This document shows, in pieces, positions 63,792 through 64,000 of a stretch of 64,000 bases of DNA. The stretch lies in IMG/VR virus record IMGVR_UViG_3300034684_000096, positions 1-64,000 of that record, one strand, 5' to 3'. Position numbers and translations under genes: made by a program. This DNA is from a virus. The notes under the pieces were generated by a model. That model saw only the letters and a program-made list of their open reading frames with translations, was not told the DNA's origin and searched no databases. Within the stretch, counting starts at the first letter, position 1. Every line of letters starts with the position of its first letter.

Positions 63792-64000
63792 TTACAATGT
63801 TTTTATGAAGTTTTGAATACTTGTGATATCCTCATCAAGGTCGTTGTATGCCTGTTTAGCTCTTCCATATGTGTAATCTAGCAGAAGGTTTGGAAGTGCC
63901 TTCACAAGTGCCTCATGTACGCTTACCAGCTCAAGGAGCGTAATGTGTCCGTTATTATACTTTTGTTGGTATTCTGCAAGAGTATCCGCTTGGGTACGCA
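63792..64000 (-). CDS. hypothetical protein, start outside the window
   Basis: Open frame from the right edge to TAA at 63,792-63,794. The 68 visible residues are helical (TLAEYQQKYNNGHITLLELVS; VKALPNLLLDYTYGRAKQ; YNDLDEDITSIQNFIKTL). Not recognised. G+C seems slightly higher than in its neighbours. Confidence 0.6.
   Translation of the reverse strand, partial: RTQADTLAEYQQKYNNGHITLLELVSVHEALVKALPNLLLDYTYGRAKQAYNDLDEDITSIQNFIKTL

Noticed and set aside
1-64000. Integrase, CI-type repressor or att site
   Set aside because: No tyrosine or serine recombinase motif and no repressor was recognised; the tmRNA-like segment has both 5' and 3' parts and so does not look like a simple attP.

Overview
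The window is part of a large double-stranded DNA phage genome (or an unintegrated-looking prophage) with low G+C by eye, dense gene packing, AAGGAG-type ribosome binding sites, and TTGACA / extended -10 (TGnTAnnnT) promoters. No integrase, repressor, portal, capsid, tape-measure or large terminase gene is visible, so the head and most tail genes must lie outside the window. The host cannot be named from the sequence. The promoters and ribosome binding sites fit a low-G+C bacterium. The coiled-coil spanin-like lysis candidate and the class 3 lipase hint at a diderm host, but this is inference only.

Layout. (1) Bases 1-8,855, plus strand: end of a DUF285 leucine-rich-repeat tail protein, a class 3 lipase, a frameshifted small membrane gene, three large tail-fibre/Ig-like proteins (part of them of clearly higher G+C), a tail-assembly-type protein, a holin-like protein and a coiled-coil membrane protein, closed by a bidirectional terminator. 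(2) 8,891-16,540, minus strand: replication block with DnaB-like helicase, Toprim primase, SNF2-type helicase, MmcB-like nuclease and a winged-helix replication protein. (3) 16,706-32,786, plus strand: ThyX, family A DNA polymerase with an N-terminal UDG-like domain, HNH nuclease, gp32-like SSB, RecA/UvsX-like recombinase, PD-(D/E)XK nuclease, a Rad50 split into separate genes around an Mre11, HAD phosphatase, Lar-like and zinc-ribbon proteins, small terminase and an exported protein, closed by a second bidirectional terminator. (4) 32,839-64,000, minus strand: about 75 mostly small and unrecognised genes, many with their own promoter. Recognisable members are Pth2, PIF1-like helicase, an AEP primase-like protein, RtcB, a DraRnl-type RNA ligase, a Mom-like DNA modification protein, a SprT/DUF2786 metalloprotease, an HNH endonuclease and a 106-nt tmRNA-like RNA.

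The genes form a self-sufficient replication and recombination set (two helicases of different type, Toprim primase, possible second primase, polymerase, SSB, recombinase, Mre11/Rad50, thymidylate synthase). A second functional theme is RNA and translation repair (tmRNA-like RNA, Pth2, RtcB, RNA ligase), which would help against host tRNA or mRNA cleavage. The most unusual content is non-coding: a miniature tmRNA-like gene with alanine identity elements (53,295-53,400); two homologous plus-strand RNAs built of TGACATATGTCA motifs inside the minus-strand gene array (about 61,355-61,545 and 62,528-62,755); a two-hairpin RNA with complementary loops before the HNH gene (about 63,275-63,393); and a 1-kb gene-free, repeat-rich region (56,610-57,640). 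All coordinates of RNA ends are predictions from promoter and terminator positions.
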